DNA from: Immersiella caudata
Lineage: Eukaryota; Ascomycota; Sordariomycetes; Sordariales; Lasiosphaeriaceae
Reading direction: 5' to 3'
DNA: 64,000 nt
Assembly: GCA_030512335.1 (NCBI GenBank)
Contig: JAULSU010000003.1
Location: 496,001 to 560,000 of the forward strand
The first letter of the stretch is position 1, and every line of letters starts with the position of its first letter. Shown in pieces: positions 32,026-43,381 of the stretch. The translations under genes were made by a program, and so were the position numbers. The notes beneath the pieces are model-generated. The model did not search any database, was not told where the DNA came from, and saw only the letters and a program-made list of their open reading frames with translations.

Positions 32026-34320
32026 TGCGATCGTTGCAAGGAAATTAAATATGTCCTTGGAGGGATTACTTCATCCAAGAGAAACCAACGAGTGGATGGC
32101 TAGAAGCTGTCCCTACCTTGGATGGTTTCCTGCCGGGCTTGCCCACGCTCCAGAAGCAAGCAGCAGTGGGATGCGAGTTCTGCGGCTTTCTCCACCGAGT
32201 GGTGATGGCAGAGATCCAACGGATAACCACAAATCACCATGTGGCGGAAGAGATGCATGATCATCGCCCAGTGGAAAAAATGGCAAAGATCCGGTTTGTC
32301 GATACTTTAACCATTCCCGCCATGGTAGGCCTGTCGATGAGACCAGAAGGGCACTTTTCAGCAGCCATTTCGATTCAACTTCTAGGGGAAGAGAAGCACG
32401 TCGTAGGATTCGACGTCTTCACCCATCTAGGTAAAGTTGTGTCCTGCAATAGCTCTGACGAGTATTCTAAGACCAGGTGCTCACTGCTTGTCTAGAGATC
32501 ATCCCGCCGATCCTTCCGGATTACTTATCTCAACAAGTTCTCGAGATGGCGAAGTCCTGGATTAGCCGATGCTGTCACACGTGCTGCACCAGTGCAAATC
32601 GTTCTGTGTACATGCCAACTAGGCTGATTGATGTCAAGAGAGGGTGTATTGTGGAACTGCCCAAGGATAACATTCTCAAGCTCTACGTGGCCCTGAGCTA
32701 CTGCTGGGGCCCTGGATCGAGCATGCCCTGGCACGTCCGTACCAGCAAGCAAAACTTATCAGCAAGATTAAAACATCTTCCCACAGCCAACCTACCGGCA
32801 ACCATACAGGACTCGATAATTTTCTCGCGGCGCCTTGGATATCAGTATCTTTGGGTGGATGCGCTTTGCATTGTCCAAGACGATACCGAGGACTGGGAGA
32901 GAGAAGCTTCCGTCATGATGAACATTATCGACATGTAGAGGTCACCCTGTTCACCCCAGCATTCAAAGCCGCCAATGATGGTTTTCTCAAGCGCCCACTA
33001 TTTCAAGCCTGCAGATCCGAGATCCTCGTTTCACAGTCAAGAAATGAGGGCGGGTATGGGAATTTAGACGAGCCGTTTGACCCTCCTCGAGTTCCAGTAT
33101 ATTTCCGATACCCATCGATGATGACGGAACATGAGCTAGTGGAAGAATCTGAATTGAACAACCGGGGATGGACTTTTCAGGAGAGATTCCTGTCTTCCAA
33201 GATAATCCACTTTACCAATCGGCACCTATATTTTGAATGCGCCGCTGGCTTAAGGATGGAACAGATGCCATCAGAGGTCGACCAGCAATTGCCATCCGGG
33301 CATGGGGCTGGATGGGAGCTACAAAGTTTACCAGCGTGGGTGCCACCCACCGGCAGAGAAACACATACTCTGAGCTCACACGGCACGGCGACGTGTTCGG
33401 TTAAAGGCTCACCCTTGAAGTGGCATGTGGTCAATGAGGTACCCATACCGAGTGGGGCGGCTGAGCGGGTGCATTATTCACCCGTGACCTGGAACGCAGC
33501 GCACCGTGGTAAACTATTTTGGGACCCAGGTTTCCAAGCAGGCTCAGCCCTTCCGGTATATCGCAGAGGAGGGGGTTACTTGGGGTGGTACAAGGCAGTG
33601 GCGGCATTCTCCTCTCGGGAATTGACCTTCTCTCGGGATAAGCTGCCCGCCCTGTCTGGAATTGCCCGTTACATCTGGGACCCTGTCGCAGCTCCTACTA
33701 CGATAGAGAGCAACGATACAATCTCAAAGAGAAACCTACGACAAGAATATCTCGCTGGATTGTGGAGGGGAGACATTCATCGTGGCCTTTTGTGGCGATG
33801 CTCTACCAGCGCCACATTCCGACGGAACAGGGCGCCAAGCTGGAGCTGGGCTGTAATGGACGGGGAAATCAGCTGGGAAGAGTTGCGCGCTATGGAACCC
33901 TTTGCAGACATCTTGGAAGCCAAGGTGTCCACCGCAACGAGCGATGCAACAGGCAGTGTGACGGCCGGCGACCTGGTGATCCGAGGCTACACTCATCCGA
34001 CGCGTTGCCAGGATTTAAGACCTGAAAACAGTGCTGGTCGATATTGTGCCTTTAATTGGTCCCAGCCACATCAAAGGGACAGATGCGACGACATTGTTGC
34101 GCTTCCGCTCATAACTCACCTGAACAGCTCGGGGTATGAGGGAAAGCTGGGACTCATATTGCAAGCCACGGGTAACATCGAGAACGGGATTGGAGAGTAT
34201 CAGCGAGTTGGCAGATTTAGAATCGAGTATAAACCGGGCCTTGGAGTGGTTGGACCGGAAGATCTTCATTTTGTCTTCGACACCTCGGATCATCTCAGGC
34301 GGACCGTTCGTATTATTTGA
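32026..34320 (+). pseudogene. HET-domain (heterokaryon incompatibility) protein, frame broken
   Basis: Recognisable order: an N-terminal Cys-pair region (CDRCKEI, GCEFCGFL), then the HET domain with LYVALSYCWGP, LPATIQDSIIFSRRLGYQYLWVDALCIVQDD, then NRGWTFQERFLSSKIIHFTNRHLYFEC, and a tail with YLAGLWRGDIHRGLLWR and APSWSWAVMDG, the usual HET end. Intron 32431-32495 joins THL to EIIPPILPDYL. The frame stops at TAG 32936 right after MNIIDM, while the domain continues in the next frame (EVTLFTPAFKAANDGFLKRP), as expected from one missing base. The N-terminal frame also changes near 32050. HET proteins trigger cell death in nonself fusion and often decay. Whether this is real or an assembly error is open. 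Confidence 0.8.
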
Positions 34321-35926
34321 ACAGCGCGAGGCTGAATGGCACCGCACACCAGGGGCATATCATATCGTAGCATTCATTGCTGGAAGGTTAATATGGGGGA
34401 CATTTCAGTGATTCTGGACCATTCCAGGAGACTATTCCAGGGATGGACTGACTCTATTTCTCCGCGGTTTCGGAGGCAAACCAGCCCCCAACCAGCCAGA
34501 TGATGGCAATCACTTCTTCTTCCTCGCCCTGAAAAGGCCTTGTTTAAACCAGTGTCTTTTCTATCGGCTATAGTAATTATTCGGACACAAATTCGCTGCT
34601 CTGACTGTGAACACCTCTCTCTGAGCCTTTAGCAACTCTTAACGTCACCTAGGTTAATGTAGCTGTTGCTTTGTAGCGGCTCACAGGCCTGTAATACAGC
34701 GCCTGAGAGCCTGTGGAAGCCTATACTACAGGCTTCCTTCAGGGAAAGAGTTGCGAGTACAGTGCTCCGAGGGAGCGCTGTAGAGGTACGACAGCAGAGC
34801 TTACTAAGGTGCTGAAGGAAGCAAGTAAGGCCTGTACAGAACAGCCAAAAAGGTTGCTACAGCGTACTCTGCGCTGTGAGCCTTGCATCCTCCAACAATT
34901 CTTCGTCCATCTTGGGCACCCCAGCGTCATTCCCAGGGTTTCCCCGGGTTGTTCCTGGGAGTTTCCACATCGCGCCGTGGACGCATGTTGAGTGGGACAC
35001 TGCCCCTCCAGCCACGAAGAAGCAGCGAAACGCGCCCAGCTCCCTCATGTCCCCTTTCTTTACTGCCCGCTGCGACGAGCGCTTGGGCAAGTGCAGTCTC
35101 AACAGCGGCGATAAGAGCCACTCATCATTCACCGTGGCGGCGTGCCCATCTCGTTGTCTTCCGGTAAGCGTCGCGCGTGCCACGGCTCTAGAGTTATTGC
35201 GACGTCTAAAGGGCATAGCCGAAGATAATAATGAATCTCCATCGAAAACCCAGTCGCCACCAGTTATAGCCATGAGACTTGGAGGAAGCCGTGTACACGT
35301 TTGGTGAATCACAAATTTCTGCCGAGGGAATGGATTGACTAGCGATTCTGGCTGGGAACAGAGATCTGGCACATGCATCTGGAGCGGAGACATGACGAGG
35401 CTCCTGGACGTTTTGGAGTTGACAGTCATCTTCGAAAAGCTGGTGAGGCAGCAGTTGTAACTGCTACCCGATCGCCCCGGCAATCAGCCGCGCAGATAAT
35501 AATCGCACCTTCCACCACCGAAAGCCCGTCTCGGCACGAGATGAGAGGAATGCGGCCTTGCGATTCATAGGAGTTGGGCGTGCCGTGGCAGCATATTTAT
35601 AGAGGGGTTTAACGGTTTGGAGATCTAGTGGTTGGGATGAGAGACAGGGAGTGAAAGAGCATAGATGGCTGGGAACTTATATCGACGTTGTAGCGTCTTT
35701 TGGGCTCAGGACACTGTGTTTTCATCCTACGCATCACACCTCATGGCACCCCCGTTGTGAGAGCTCTTCTATTCAAACTCGGCTGGCCAGCTGTTCTAAT
35801 AAGAAATAATCAAGAAACAAACACCCCTGTCCGTATATGCGTCTTCCCCATACCTCTCTCTCCGCGGGAGCGTGGACTTGATGTTTGCCGCGTCGAGGTA
35901 TTCCATGCCGTGGTGAGGGACGTTGC
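34321..35926. other. Intergenic region with strong hairpins, no supported gene
   Basis: About 1.6 kb. Hairpins at 34715-34782 are annotated separately. A 208-codon minus-strand ORF (34857-35483) has no domain and is not called. Confidence 0.5.
34715..34782. repeat. Pair of perfect or near-perfect hairpins
   Basis: Two inverted repeats lie 20 bases apart. GGAAGCC (34715-34721) and GGCTTCC (34731-34737) flank a 9-base loop. TACAGTGCTCC (34758-34768) and GGAGCGCTGTA (34772-34782) flank the loop GAG with one G-T pair. Nearby CCTGTAATACAG-like words add smaller palindromes. The cluster looks like mobile-element or structured-RNA remnant sequence; no transposase is found beside it. Confidence 0.7.
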
Positions 35927-36292
35927 TTAAGCGTTGCAGTTGGCGTTGGGGGTGTTGTTGCTGCCAACACCGCCAGCTTGGCAACCGCGGGGGCAAGCAG
36001 TGCCGTACTCAATGACGCCGTTGGCGCGGCAGCCGTAGACGGCGTTGTAGAGAGTGCCGTCGTCGACACCGCCGTGGGCGGCCTTGAGCTCCTCGTAGGT
36101 GTAGCCTGGGAGGATGGGTCAGTACCTAGGAGTTGGGACTAGGGCTGGGCGGAATGGACGCCTCATACCGTACTGTTGGCTGGCGAGAGTCCAACCACAG
36201 ACATCATAGGGGAAGTTGCAGGGAGCCGTGAAGGCGGTGACGCTGGAAGCAGCGGCCGTAAGGGCAATGACGACGGTGGTGAAGCTGACCAT
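35927..36292 (-). CDS. Small secreted six-cysteine protein
   Basis: Two exons (36169-36292, 35927-36105) give exactly 100 residues. Signal peptide about 1-20 (MVSFTTVVIALTAAASSVTA). The mature part has six cysteines (25, 32, 67, 79, 83, 98) and the segments YTYEELKAAHGG and GTLYNAVYGCRANGVIEYG. The 63-base intron (36106-36168) has donor GTATGAG and acceptor CCCAG. A TATA box sits at 36429-36435. The size, even Cys count and signal peptide fit the loose class of fungal effector-like or small secreted proteins. I do not recognise a named family. Confidence 0.78.
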
Positions 36293-36428
36293 TTTGGCGG
36301 CTGGAGTTGGGAAGTCGAGGACTTGAAAGTTGGAAGTGGTGAACTACTTGTTGAGTTGGTGAGTTAAGGTGTGAAAGTTGATGAGCTGATGATGAGATCG
36401 GGAGAAGAAAACCAGGTGAGGAGGCCAG

Positions 36429-36435
36429 CTTTATA
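36429..36435 (-). promoter_or_regulatory. TATA box of the small secreted protein gene
   Basis: TATAAAG on the minus strand, 137 bases before the ATG at 36292, followed by a CT/CAA-rich leader. Confidence 0.5.
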
Positions 36436-38543
36436 CGTAAAATCTCGCCCACTTCAAGCGGCGGCCCCTTTGTGCTGAGGTCTTTTGGTTACGCCTCATG
36501 AGGAGGGCGTCGCCCCTGGGCTGATGGATGGTTGATGATTCGTGCAAAGGCGTGGTGAGAGCCACGGTTCACATGAACGCGTACGTACCTATCGCAGGGT
36601 TAAAATTTCGGTACCGGGTCGCGCTGTGAGGCGGCAAGGTTGGCATGAGATGCCTGTTGTGTGTTTATTCGAGGTGTGCTGTTCGTCGGCGACGACACCG
36701 CTGCTTTGGCATGGGAACAATGCCACCCACTCCAAGAACGCCTTGGCGATTGCAAGGAGGCGGCAGAGTTGGAGTGAAGCATGTCGGCGACCAGCCAATC
36801 ATGATGCTTACCGCAGTTTTCGGTCAATAGTCTGTCTTAGCGCTCACTGGATGACTTGCAAGAGCTGCGAGCAAGGTGTCGCGTGTTGATCACTGCCAAA
36901 AGTGTTGAGGTTGTGCGTGCGTGCTGGCAAAACATGCTGTAAGTACAAGTTAGAGGCTCTTCCAGAACCACATTCTGGGTTCAGTTTGAAACACTTTTCA
37001 ACCGTTTTTCTCTCCTGTGGCCTGTTGTTAGCCCAAGACTAACACAAGCCTGTGCTACGGAGGCCGCAGCGCACGGCGCGACAAAGGGCTTCAATGCATC
37101 GGCCCGGGCATGGCGCGCCTACGCGCAGCATACGCGCAGCATGCAGCCGTCTGATGCACGTGCGGCGCGGAATACGGGTTTGTGGATCATCTCAAACGTT
37201 CGGAGCGGCCCTGCTGACGTTGGCACATGGGTGGGCTTTGAATGGCAACCAGGAACTCTGTCCTTGCCACTCTGCGGCACAGCAAACGGAAAGGCGAAGC
37301 TGCTCGCCTGGTGAATCCCATTGGACAGATTCGCAGTATCCACACGCAACAGCCAACCACAGACTCGAACTGGTGGGGTAAGGTCCCAGCGTGAAAAGAT
37401 GCAGTGATGACAACATCCCGTCTCTCTTTGGGCTGTTGACAAGCCTCTGATCCTGACGGGCCCTTCATGTTGATCCTCGTGAAAGCAACAAGCCAAAGAT
37501 AGCGCTGGGTGGACAATGCGGAGGTCAGACAATCGCTGAAACTTTGGTTCGTGGGACTAGGTATTCTTCCCCGTCCTGCAGAGAAATTTACCAGGGATTC
37601 TGTGCCGCAAGGCGTACTTTTGTGGCCACTGCATGTGCCCGATGTACTATATCCGCTATCGTCACACCTTGCAAAATTTGAGGACGCTACCTATGGGTCA
37701 AGTTGCCCGCCCCAATGCTCCCTCAAGTAGTCTGCGTAGAAAGTTTCACTCTCACTTGCATTACTAGGGCAGTCATAAAACCTAGCTACCTACATTTGAC
37801 CCACCTCCCGAGCATCGCCATCCTGAACGGAAACGGGCCTCCCTTGTGTTGTTGGTGTGGGAGCATGCATTGCTCTGATGATTCAAGTTCGGAATCCTCA
37901 GTCATCCCACCCCTTGTTGATGGTGATGAGCGAGCCCGCGGAGCAGAGCCACCAATTCCTGGTCTGAACAGCAACGAAAGCCTTCACAGATAAAAAAAAA
38001 AAAAAAAAACACTTGCCTTAGCGTGCTCACTCAGCGCCCCCTATGCCCCCTACGCCTAGGATTCGAGAATCAGGGATGGGAGAATCCTGAGGGCGGCGGT
38101 GCGGCTAAAGATGCCCTTCATCCGAGCGAAATGTCGATATAGTCCGAGAATTGCAGGACAGTCCGCCACCTGCCTGATATAGACATATTTTGCTCCACAG
38201 CTGCAAGTCGTTTTGGCCTAGGCTGCAGATCCGGACACGGCCGACTTCCCCGACTTCAGCTGCTATCAATTACCCAACAATTGCGTGCGGTGAAATTAGG
38301 TACCATGCAACGCTCGGCAGCAGATGGAAAGTGTTATCTAGAAGCGCTATGGCTTGATTGTCAGTCCTTTTGCACCGGCTGTTTGCGAGGGTATGAAGTG
38401 ATGTTACCCACCTCATCTTGGCTGGTAGTAGATGATGGCAACATCCGCTCCCCACCCGTCGACCGCCTACCTCTCCACGTTGTTTCTGTATCCTGGTGCT
38501 CAAAACGGAGACTTGACTTTGGCTTGCATGTTCACCGCTCAAG
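36436..38543. other. Gene-poor region with an A18 tract
   Basis: About 2.1 kb without supported genes. An uninterrupted run of 18 A lies at 37992-38009 with no coding sequence or target-site duplication that would mark a retroposed copy. Confidence 0.5.
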
Positions 38544-40030
38544 ATGGAGGTAACGGTAGCTATCATTTCCATCACCAACATCACGGTGCAGACGACAGCG
38601 GATGTCTTGGGTCTTTGCGACTCTTGGCGAGATGCGCCCAGGGAGCTTCACTAGGTACCTACGAAACGACCTGGTTCGCGCCCAGGGTTTCTGTCCCAAG
38701 TCAAGATGGACATCGAAAAACTCCGCCTCAACTATCTGGCATGCGACGCTGTGCAAGAAGAATCGCTGCGGCAACTCGAGCTACTGCTCAAGTGTTTGGC
38801 AATTATTTCCGAGATTGAAAGTATCGTCTGCCAGATATCGGACGCTCGGTATCACGAGAAGAACGAAGACACACCCGACTGGTTGAACGCGGAGCTGGAT
38901 ATGCTGAGCAAGCGGCGAAGGATGGCTTCGCTAAGAAAGGCCCCAAGAGTAGCCCGGCTCCGGGAAATGTTCAAGGGAATCGGCATGAATACCTATCTGT
39001 GCTAGTCTGGTCCCCCTCAATGTGGCGGTCTCCATGGCGGTCTTGTCTACACTTGCCGAGTCGCAGTCGGACATTATGTCGCAGATTCGGGAGAGCGAAG
39101 AGACGATTTCCAAGGCGATCCATCGGTCCCAAAACAACATGGTATTGAAGATTGAGCGAAAGCTGGAGACGCTTTCTGGCTAGATTGCGTCTGGGACCAC
39201 TGCTGATCGCTGGCGTAATATCCATTCGTCGTCGTCCGATTTCAGTCAAGTGGACGCGTTTATGCTGGAAGTGGCCGCTTTAAAAACCTCTATGCACAGT
39301 TTGGGCCTCGGGCCATGCGACAAAAGCTGCCCCTCCCAATACAACTAGCAGCAGGTGCGGCCATGGCAGATGCGGTCCTTCCAAAAGGTGCTTGGATCCA
39401 CCACACTCGAATACTCTGGGGCCCTCACACGGTGGAGAAGGTGCGATGATGCGAGCTGCCGCAGCCGCAAGGCGAGGGCGGGCGAGGTGGTCAAGTTCCA
39501 CTGCCAGTTCCCAGCCTGCCCGGTTTCTGAACGTCGTCATCTGCCTCTTCTTCTCCACTACGCTGTTCGGAGGTCCCGAGCTCCTACTGCGCGTGCGCCA
39601 CGCCATCCCACTAGAGCGGCGGCCGACGAGCATCTTCGGATACATCGAGCGAGGCGACGTGGCGGGGTTGCAAGCGCTGCTGCGCGACCGCGGCGCATCA
39701 GTCTCCGACGTGTTTCCACAGGGCATACGCTCATCGCCGCTGCTATGCGCCATCAAATCGGGAGGCTCCAATGGCATTCGTATCGTGCGAATCTCCTGCA
39801 GGCTGGCGCTGGCCCAGACGAAGAGGACGCGCAGCAGACGACGCCCCAGATGGCCTAACTGCGAAGTTCGAGATTAGCACCAACTGGGGCAAACAACTCG
39901 CCGAACTATTTCGGGCCGAGGACTACTCTTGGACGACGAAAAATACACGATTTTGCACCGAATCATCCTCGGCGTCCTTCCAATCCGTCTCGAGGTTGAA
40001 AGAGATAAAGCAATAAATGCGATGATTAAA
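38544..40030 (+). pseudogene. Ankyrin-repeat protein pseudogene (multiple lesions)
   Basis: The order of a fungal ankyrin protein can be followed across all three frames. MEVTVAIISITNITVQTTADVLGL and CDSWRDAPREL start it, then LRNDLVRAQGF and MDIEKLRLNYLACDAVQEESLRQLELLL. Next come VPLNVAVSMAVLSTLAESQSDIM...ISKAIHRSQNNM, FGYIERGDVAGLQALLRDRGASV, and finally KYTILHRIILGVLPIRLEVE. In-frame stops and frame changes separate nearly every block (TAG after PREL, TAG after NTYLC, TAG after KLETLSG, several shifts in 39.3-39.9 kb). Base composition is not AT-shifted, so the decay is by indels and stops and not by RIP. The full-length gene was probably of the type with a helical N-terminal domain and C-terminal ankyrins. 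Confidence 0.8.
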
Positions 40031-40036
40031 ACGAGA

Positions 40037-40987
40037 TCAATTATTAGTCTCCCAGTCGCTGGCATGGGAACCTTCCCAGCTTCCTGCGTCCTCGCTCACC
40101 GCAAGCCACTCAGTGCCATCGCTCATACTCTCCAGGCCATGCTTCTCCCTCCGTCCAACAAAATCCCACTCCCAGCTCTCCACATCAACATCCTCTTCAT
40201 AACCATCACCCTCACCATCTCCGTCCAGCTCAATAACCCCCACGCCCCTGCTCTTCCGCCTCCCGTACACATACCGAACCACAAATTCCATCCCACTCCT
40301 CTCAACCCCCTCCATCCCCTCCACCTCCCCATCCCTCCTCTCCTCCTCGTCCCCAACATCCCATCCTTCCCCACAAAATCCCCATTCCCTTTCCCTCACC
40401 GTCCTGTACTCCCCCGGCAGCGGTACCTCCATATCAAGTCCATCTTCTCTCCCCTCTTCGCGTATCGAGCTCCAATGCCTCCTCCACCAGCGAATCGAAT
40501 CAATATGTGACAGGTCGTAGCAGCAGCCGCACTTGTAGTAGATGTAACGGTTTCGTTTGGCGTGGGCGTCGACAAGGGCTAGCAAGTGGCCTGTCGCGGG
40601 GGCTAGAGTCTTTTTGTTGGGCTGTCTCTTATTGTTTGCCTTCTTGGGCGGGTGTCTCTTGTCCGCCTTGGCTTCTTGTCGCCTCACTCGCCTCCTATTT
40701 GCGCCTTGGTAGTCATCGTCTTCGCGGTGGGACTGGGAGGGGGCGGGTTGTTGATTTTGTTCCTTGGAGATATCCCAGAGCCATTTGCGGTACTCAAAAG
40801 CGTCGGCGTCGTAGCCGTTGGCTGCGCAGAGACCCTTGCGGTCCCAGGGGAGAGGGCGGCGGTGGTGCTTGCCGCGGGGGTTGGGACCAGCGGTCGAAGG
40901 ACGCCCGATGAGATAGCGGGATTGGGTGAGGTGGGACAGGGAGTTGGAATCGGGGTCGAGTTCGGAGGCGTGGAGAATGTAGGTCAT
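40037..40987 (-). CDS. Hypothetical charged protein
   Basis: I chose the ATG at 40987 (MTYILHASELDPDSNSLSH), giving 316 residues; the frame extends upstream but that part is low-complexity. The head contains SRYLIGRPSTAGPNPRGKHHRR and WDRKGLCAANGYDADAFEYRKWLWDI. The middle is very basic (Arg/Lys/Gln) and includes a Cys trio, YYKCGCCYDLSHIDSIRWWRRHW. The C-terminal third is acidic with Glu/Gly/Asp and ends in ASDWETNN. No named domain is recognised. The layout suggests a nuclear or nucleic-acid-binding protein, which is weak inference. It is intact and in one exon. Confidence 0.6.
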   Translation of the reverse strand: MTYILHASELDPDSNSLSHLTQSRYLIGRPSTAGPNPRGKHHRRPLPWDRKGLCAANGYDADAFEYRKWLWDISKEQNQQPAPSQSHREDDDYQGANRRRVRRQEAKADKRHPPKKANNKRQPNKKTLAPATGHLLALVDAHAKRNRYIYYKCGCCYDLSHIDSIRWWRRHWSSIREEGREDGLDMEVPLPGEYRTVREREWGFCGEGWDVGDEEERRDGEVEGMEGVERSGMEFVVRYVYGRRKSRGVGVIELDGDGEGDGYEEDVDVESWEWDFVGRREKHGLESMSDGTEWLAVSEDAGSWEGSHASDWETNN

Positions 40988-41594
40988 TGTGATTGTTTGG
41001 AGAGACGCCAAGATACCCAGGACCAAGGGTCGAGGATGGTGTTTTGGTTGGTGATGGCGAAGTTGGGAAGGACAGAAGGTGAAGGTATCGCGACACTCAT
41101 GGTTATAAGTATTCTCGATGCGTGAAATTGCCCCTTGATGATACGTCTTGGTTCCATGGCTGTGTTGGGAGTTGGGGTCGCGATGCTGGGGTCCGGCGTG
41201 CCGAATCGGGAAAGGCTCGCTTGAGGACAACGAGGACGTCGATGGCTGGAGGCCGCCAAATATCCGCCAAGTTTTCCAACATACAGGGGGTGAGCCCCCT
41301 GATCGCTTGTCTATCTCGGCGACCGCGAATCGGGGTTTGACAAAGACTCCCTTGCATCGAAGTGCTGGTCGTTGACTTCAATGTCCTTTGTTGCAAGTGA
41401 TCTTGACGGCTAGTACAAGGGGCTGAATAAAAAGGAGATGGGCCGGAGATTATTGGAACAAAGGAACAAAGTTAGCACAAGTGACTCGCAGATGGATAGC
41501 TGTTCGCACGTGATCCGGTTGATCCTCATTTATAACTTCCAACTTGAACATCTTGTGCAATGCAATTGGTCCAATGCAGCTGACCGTCTCCCTA
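40988..41594. other. Intergenic region, no gene seen
   Basis: About 600 bases downstream of the F-box gene and upstream of the hypothetical gene, both on the minus strand. Confidence 0.45.
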
Positions 41595-42560
41595 TCAAAC
41601 AGGCGCCGCCACAAACGTGATCTCCCTAAGCTCCTTGAAACCACTTAAATCGACATCCTCAACCTCATCTTCTAGGCTATGTGGGTTATAGTCATCCCCA
41701 CTAGCCCTCCCAGACGCAACCTGCAAAGTCCGAAGTGTATCTCGATGGGGCTCAACAGCGCCAATCATCCGCGGAAGCGACCAACTCCAGTAAGCACCCG
41801 GTGACATGCCCCTGAAAGCAAAATGCTCGAGCGCAGCCGGCAGCAACAGCAACCTCTCTAGATTCTCAGGTACCGCCAGCAGGTAATCGACAGAAATCGA
41901 TGTAACCGAAGACGAACCAACCACTTCGGGTGCCGGGGGGGTTATATCCTCAACGGCAACACCAATCCCGATCTCCAGCGTACGGAGCTGCTTCATTTCG
42001 ACAAGAAGGTCACACACACGTTCCACGAACACTTGCTTTCCGAGTGATAGGTTCTCCAGCTTCGACATGTGCACACCAGCGCTACGCACCAATGCCCACG
42101 TTGCAAGGTGGGTTTTGTGATGGATGAAGTATCCGCTGATGAAGAGGTCCCTTGCATTTTCCAGCCATGACATCATTTCTGATGCCATAGACATGATCTC
42201 TTTTGTGGCGTCCGATACCTCGCCGAGCCTCCCGCCATTTCTCATATGCTCTTCGAGGTCGGCGTCGGGGTCGGGGAGGGTGAGTCGCAGAGAGCGGCAG
42301 TGGGGACGGAGCTCGGGTTTCTCGGATAGGGTACGGTAGAGCTGGGTCGCGCTGGAGGGGGATTCTTCGAAGTTGAAGCGGAGGTGGGTGTAGAGGCCTG
42401 GAGTAGCGAGCCGGTGGAAGCGCCGGCAGACGTTTGGGAGTGATGCGCCGTCTGGGCGGTGCGGCTTGGCTTCGGCCGAAGGTGGGACGGACGGCGGTGG
42501 GAGGAACAGGTAGCCAAATGTGTCAAGGAGAAGCTCGTCGGGCAGCCGAAGGATTGCCAT
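41595..42560 (-). CDS. F-box-like protein
   Basis: Single exon, 321 residues. The N-terminal F-box-like segment (LRLPDELLLDTFGYLF...LPNVCRRFHRLATPGLYTHLRF) should bind Skp1 in an SCF ubiquitin ligase. The rest is a helical, Leu-rich substrate-binding part with irregular LRR-like spacing (LENLSLGKQVF, LRTLEIGIGVA, LERLLLLPAALEHFAFRG, TLRTLQVASG), ending in FKELREITFVAAPV. Fungal genomes carry many such proteins; the target is not predictable. Confidence 0.8.
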   Translation of the reverse strand: MAILRLPDELLLDTFGYLFLPPPSVPPSAEAKPHRPDGASLPNVCRRFHRLATPGLYTHLRFNFEESPSSATQLYRTLSEKPELRPHCRSLRLTLPDPDADLEEHMRNGGRLGEVSDATKEIMSMASEMMSWLENARDLFISGYFIHHKTHLATWALVRSAGVHMSKLENLSLGKQVFVERVCDLLVEMKQLRTLEIGIGVAVEDITPPAPEVVGSSSVTSISVDYLLAVPENLERLLLLPAALEHFAFRGMSPGAYWSWSLPRMIGAVEPHRDTLRTLQVASGRASGDDYNPHSLEDEVEDVDLSGFKELREITFVAAPV

Positions 42561-43381
42561 TGTTGACAGTCGCCTGGAGGATTGATCCCAGGTCTTTCGT
42601 GTTGTTTTGGGGAAAGGAGGGGTTCGAATTCAGCTTGCTGGCAGTGGTGGGACATGTCAATTGGGATTGCTGCCTGGGGCTTGGCTGCTCCAAACTCACC
42701 CAATTGGCAATCGGCGGGGAAATGAGGGGCACCACATTCAGCCCTTTGGACAGGTCAAGATTGATGTTTGGATGCAGATGCAAGGGTCTTTCGACACTCG
42801 CAGCTATCCCAGGGCCGGTGTTTCGCCAGGACGACACTCTCGGGGATTTCGGCAACCGTCCCAAGTTTGGCCGAGACCACGGTGGAATTTCCGGAACCAC
42901 AATCCCCAAATCCCGCCCCGGATCGCCGTCTTGTTCGGGTATCGCACGCACCAAGTTTCCTGTGACTTTCCATTCAGCTGAACTTAGCCCTAGGTAGTGA
43001 CCCGAGGGGCCGCGATGTCTCACATGAAGGACCCGCTGCTTTCACGGCAGCCTTCCCTTTCCCATCTTCGCGTGCAGGTCCCTCCAGCCAGCAGTCTCCT
43101 TGCGGGGTCAATGGCGCATCCAAGCCAACTGAGATAACTTCGCATCGCGTCCCGTTGCAGCGTGGGCGAGGCCCCCGAAGCTTGCGCCTCCTAAACACTA
43201 AAGTTACCTCGTCGGGTCGTGTGGCTTTCATCCCCCATTTCAGCACGTGAAGCCCTCTTGTGGCAGTCACAGATAGCGCACAAGACCTAAAAACTTTGCT
43301 GTCCGGCTCTCCCTCCTCACTTTCTCCTTATTCATTCCAGGCTCTTTCTTTAGATAATTTTGCACACCAACAACGGCGAAT
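42561..43381. other. Intergenic region, no gene seen
   Basis: About 820 bases between the divergent F-box and secreted-protein genes. Short ORFs only. Confidence 0.45.

Noticed and set aside
34857..35483. 208-codon minus-strand ORF
   Set aside because: No recognisable similarity and it overlaps hairpin-rich sequence.
37992..38009. A18 tract as a retroposon tail
   Set aside because: No preceding coding sequence and no visible target-site duplication.
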